Made by a program: the position numbers and the translations under genes
The notes under the pieces: generated by a model
What the model was told of the DNA's origin: nothing
The model's database searches: none
Seen by the model: the letters and a program-made list of their open reading frames with translations, nothing else
Part shown: positions 63,667 to 64,000 of the stretch, one piece after another
Layout: the number at the start of each line of letters is the position of its first letter
Position numbering within the stretch: position 1 is the first letter of the stretch
Assembly (NCBI GenBank): GCA_949373155.1
Contig: CASICK010000001.1
Location: forward strand, 124,001-188,000
Direction of reading: 5' to 3'
Length of the DNA: 64,000 nt
Source: an uncultured Synechococcus sp.
GTDB lineage: Bacteria; Cyanobacteriota; Cyanobacteriia; PCC-6307; Cyanobiaceae

Positions 63667-64000
63667 TCTGAATGGCCCCACTTCTCAGGTCCAGGGCGCT
63701 GACTGAGTATTAATTAGAGAAAGAAAATAAGCGACTTGTTGATAGTTTTTTGTCTTTATTGGAATGTTCTTGCTAGCACCACCTGCAAACCAGACCCCAG
63801 TTGCAGACTGGTTCGCCGCCGGATTGAACCTTTGTAACTCGATGATGGTTTAGGCCCTCTCGCGACCCTATGCTCAAAACAGCGGTCCCCTCTTTGGGGC
63901 CCAAAGCACCAGTGATAGCCAGGGATTTCCTGGCTTGAGCTGGCGCCCGGCCAAAGCCTTCGGGCTATGGCCGGGGCCCCGGCGAACTGTCCGGTTCACC
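63667..64000. other. Terminal 334 bases: no clear gene, several strong hairpins
   Basis: An AT-rich part (63700-63780) may hold promoters. Further on there are hairpins: AGCCAGG/CCTGGCT (63917-63935) and CCCGGCCA/TGGCCGGG enclosing an AGCC-TTCG-GGCT inner stem (63946-63975), the latter with a classic TTCG tetraloop. A third imperfect one (GGCGAAC/GTTCACC) ends at the window edge. The stacked stems suggest a structured RNA that continues beyond the window, but I cannot name it. Confidence 0.35.

Noticed and set aside
63764..63853. 30-codon frame starting MFLLAPPANQTP near the window end
   Set aside because: Too short, no clear ribosome binding site and no recognised leader-peptide features; cannot be supported.
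1..64000. CRISPR arrays, insertion sequences, integrases or phage genes
   Set aside because: I looked for regularly spaced short repeats, transposase motifs and terminal repeats and found none; the only large repeat is the psbA array.

Overview
The window is a stretch of chromosome from a marine picocyanobacterium, most likely a marine Synechococcus of subcluster 5.1. The signs are four psbA genes of the high-light D1:2 type, psbO, a CrtR-type carotenoid hydroxylase, ferredoxin-dependent glutamate synthase, LL-diaminopimelate aminotransferase, MPBQ/MSBQ methyltransferase, glycine-betaine and glucosylglycerate osmolyte genes, and many short families restricted to cyanobacteria. Genes are dense on both strands with 1-4 bp operon overlaps. 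I saw no CRISPR array, insertion sequence, prophage or integrase.

Layout. 1-9.6 kb holds housekeeping genes: crtR end, gatC, a creatininase-family amidohydrolase, a queuosine-precursor transporter, a 3-methyladenine glycosylase with pyrB, a type-II NAD(P)H dehydrogenase, small cyanobacterial proteins, tRNA-Ala(CGC) and coaBC. 9.7-16.1 kb holds psbO, sat, ftsH, a KDPG-aldolase family gene, a Lys/Ala-rich basic protein and aroC. 16.2-26.7 kb is an osmolyte island: glycine betaine synthesis (bsmA-bsmB plus a DUF985 cupin) diverges from a ProVWX-type uptake system, followed by glucosylglycerate genes (gpgS, a GH13 phosphorylase-like enzyme, gpgP) and an OsmC-family gene.

26.7-34.5 kb is the most unusual part. 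Three psbA genes lie in a direct tandem array with an exact 1833-bp period. The full units also carry a 60-codon gene for an unrecognised single-membrane-span protein with its own promoter and terminator. The array abuts a pyrF-pyrE fusion. A fourth psbA follows, with the same coding sequence and terminator but a different promoter and leader. A B12-type radical SAM gene diverges from it.

34.6-47.3 kb carries a CPBP protease, clpS, dapL, a second large radical SAM protein, rne, rnhB, pheA, an MPBQ methyltransferase and a Lon-N domain protein. 47.3-52.1 kb is the str operon on the minus strand (rpsL-rpsG-fusA-tuf-rpsJ) with strong inverted repeats in two of its gaps. 52.1-64 kb carries an IscA-like protein, a NAGPA-domain protein, glsF, a YCII protein, lipA, tRNA-Pro(CGG), a cbiG-cobJ fusion and an unrecognised secreted or anchored protein. 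The last 0.3 kb contains no clear gene but several strong hairpins.

Functionally the window combines photosystem II maintenance (several psbA copies for D1 replacement, FtsH for turnover of damaged D1, PsbO for the oxygen-evolving centre) with salt acclimation, nitrogen assimilation, sulfate activation, pyrimidine synthesis and translation. I found no clear new multi-gene defence or metabolic system. The best novelty candidates are the psbA plus small membrane protein amplification and the inverted repeats that may be operators in the betaine promoter region.
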